From Bacteroides sp. CAG:709 (GTDB lineage Bacteria; Bacteroidota; Bacteroidia; Bacteroidales; UBA932): a stretch of 15,536 bases of DNA. The stretch is from positions 1 through 15,536 of the forward strand of contig FR882157.1 in NCBI GenBank assembly GCA_000434935.1, read 5' to 3'. Each line of letters starts with the position of its first letter. The stretch's first letter is position 1. Below are positions 15,181 to 15,536 of the stretch, one piece after another. The position numbers were made by a program, and so were the translations under genes. Under the pieces are notes generated by a model. It did no database searches and was not told where the DNA came from. It saw only the letters and a list, made by a program, of their open reading frames with translations.

Positions 15181-15209
15181 TTTGGTTTTGTCTTTTTTTT
15201 ATATATTTG
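15181..15209 (+). promoter_or_regulatory. Likely promoter of the second SusC-type gene and its leader
   Basis: TATATTTG at 15202-15209 matches TAnnTTTG exactly. The best -33 candidate is TTTG at 15181-15184, 17 bases upstream, slightly short of the usual 19-21. Transcription would begin near 15216, giving a leader of about 175 bases that holds a small ORF and a hairpin. The -33 element lies four bases upstream of the divergent HdrC-like start codon, so the two genes may share control. Confidence 0.5.
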
Positions 15210-15253
15210 CTTTTGGGTTTAGAAATTTTAATGAACTACTTAAATTTAAAAAA

Positions 15254-15331
15254 ATGGAAACACTTGCGCCCAAAAATGCCGGTTCAACAATAGGAAATTT
15301 ACATGGACAATATAGTTATATCTTAATATAG
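15254..15331 (+). CDS. Small leader ORF, 25 codons
   Basis: ATG at 15254, stop TAG at 15329-15331. The peptide has 25 residues, beginning METLAPKN and ending GQYSYILI. There is no signal peptide or membrane helix. The ATG follows an A/T-rich stretch (TTTAAAAAAATG), like the A-rich translation starts of Bacteroidota. It lies between the predicted promoter and a terminator-like hairpin that precedes the SusC-type gene, so it could be a regulatory leader peptide. It could equally be chance; no family is recognised. Confidence 0.4.
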   Translation: METLAPKNAGSTIGNLHGQYSYILI

Positions 15332-15351
15332 AATCAATTTTATTCACTTCC

Positions 15352-15377
15352 GAAGCCCTTTCAGGCTTCTATATTTT
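15352..15377 (+). terminator. Terminator-like hairpin in the SusC leader
   Basis: GAAGCC (15352-15357) pairs perfectly with GGCTTC (15364-15369) around the loop CTTTCA and is followed by TATATTTT (15370-15377). It lies 20 bases after the small ORF and 15 before the SusC-type ATG, where read-through would be needed to express the receptor. The short stem makes termination uncertain. Confidence 0.45.
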
Positions 15378-15391
15378 CAACTATTCATAAT

Positions 15392-15536
15392 ATGAAGAAA
15401 GAATTAGTTTTTAGTCTTTCCGCATTGGTTATGATGTTCTCGTTGCTGCTTGTTCCCTCCCACAGGGCGTATGCGGACGACAACAAGATAACCGTAACGG
15501 GAACAGTGGGGTCAGGGGGAAAACCCTGTGTATTAC
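15392..15536 (+). CDS. susC: SusC/RagA-type receptor, 5' fragment
   Basis: Only the first 48 codons are in the window and the frame stays open to the edge. Residues 1-26 are a signal peptide (MKKELVFSLSALVMMFSLLL, cleavage after AYA). The mature start DDNKITVTGTVGSGGKP looks like the beginning of a carboxypeptidase-D-regulatory-like domain, as in the N-terminus of SusC-type TonB-dependent receptors and in the complete receptor upstream. It is preceded by a leader with a small ORF and a hairpin. It probably opens a second glycan or nutrient uptake locus to the right. Other secreted proteins with this N-terminal domain cannot be excluded from the fragment. Confidence 0.65.
   Translation, partial: MKKELVFSLSALVMMFSLLLVPSHRAYADDNKITVTGTVGSGGKPCVL

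Noticed and set aside
1..15536. CRISPR array, transposon, prophage or tRNA
   Set aside because: No spaced direct repeats, transposase or phage genes, terminal inverted repeats or cloverleaf were seen on reading both strands.

Overview
The window looks like a Bacteroidales (Bacteroidota) chromosome of moderate GC, probably from a gut or other host-associated glycan degrader. The evidence is two SusC/RagA-type TonB-dependent receptors, a SusD lipoprotein, a GH18 lipoprotein, a DUF1735-LamG lipoprotein, and promoters of the Bacteroides type (TTTG, about 20 bases, TAnnTTTG). Shine-Dalgarno sequences are not evident. No tRNA, rRNA, CRISPR array, transposase, integrase or phage gene was seen.

Layout. 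(1) 110-2023: two divergent sugar-metabolism genes, a PfkB-family sugar kinase (minus) and an aldose-1-epimerase-like protein (plus). (2) 2024-2380: a 357-base intergenic region with a terminator, a GC-rich palindromic patch and the best promoter in the window. (3) 2381-9351: a four-gene polysaccharide-utilization operon, SusC - SusD - GH18 - DUF1735/LamG, with gaps of 5, 20 and 22 bases, closed by a strong terminator at 9372-9401. The composition resembles the endo-beta-N-acetylglucosaminidase (N-glycan) loci of Bacteroides: the receptor pair imports glycans that the surface GH18 enzyme releases and the LamG protein may bind. (4) 9435-10064: a small secreted protein of unknown function, convergent with the next block. 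(5) 10056-15177, minus strand: a tight five-gene operon for a heterodisulfide-reductase-like (Hdr/Qmo/Dsr-type) electron-transfer complex. In transcription order it encodes HdrC-like, HdrB-like, HdrA-like, a second small HdrC-like ferredoxin, and a membrane cytochrome-b-like protein fused to an HdrD-like domain. (6) 15178-15536: a divergent regulatory region with a promoter, a 25-codon small ORF and a terminator-like hairpin, then the start of a second SusC-type receptor that runs off the window.

The most unusual content is the Hdr-like complex. It has about nine predicted [4Fe-4S] sites of the ferredoxin and HdrA types, three complete CCG cysteine motifs plus one altered one, a FAD site and a likely heme-b membrane anchor. 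It lies between glycan-uptake genes, with no hydrogenase, formate dehydrogenase, sulfate-reduction or methanogenesis gene in view. I infer a membrane complex linking the menaquinone pool to an unknown thiol/disulfide or low-potential partner. The second point of interest is the small ORF plus hairpin in the leader of the second SusC gene, arranged like an attenuator.
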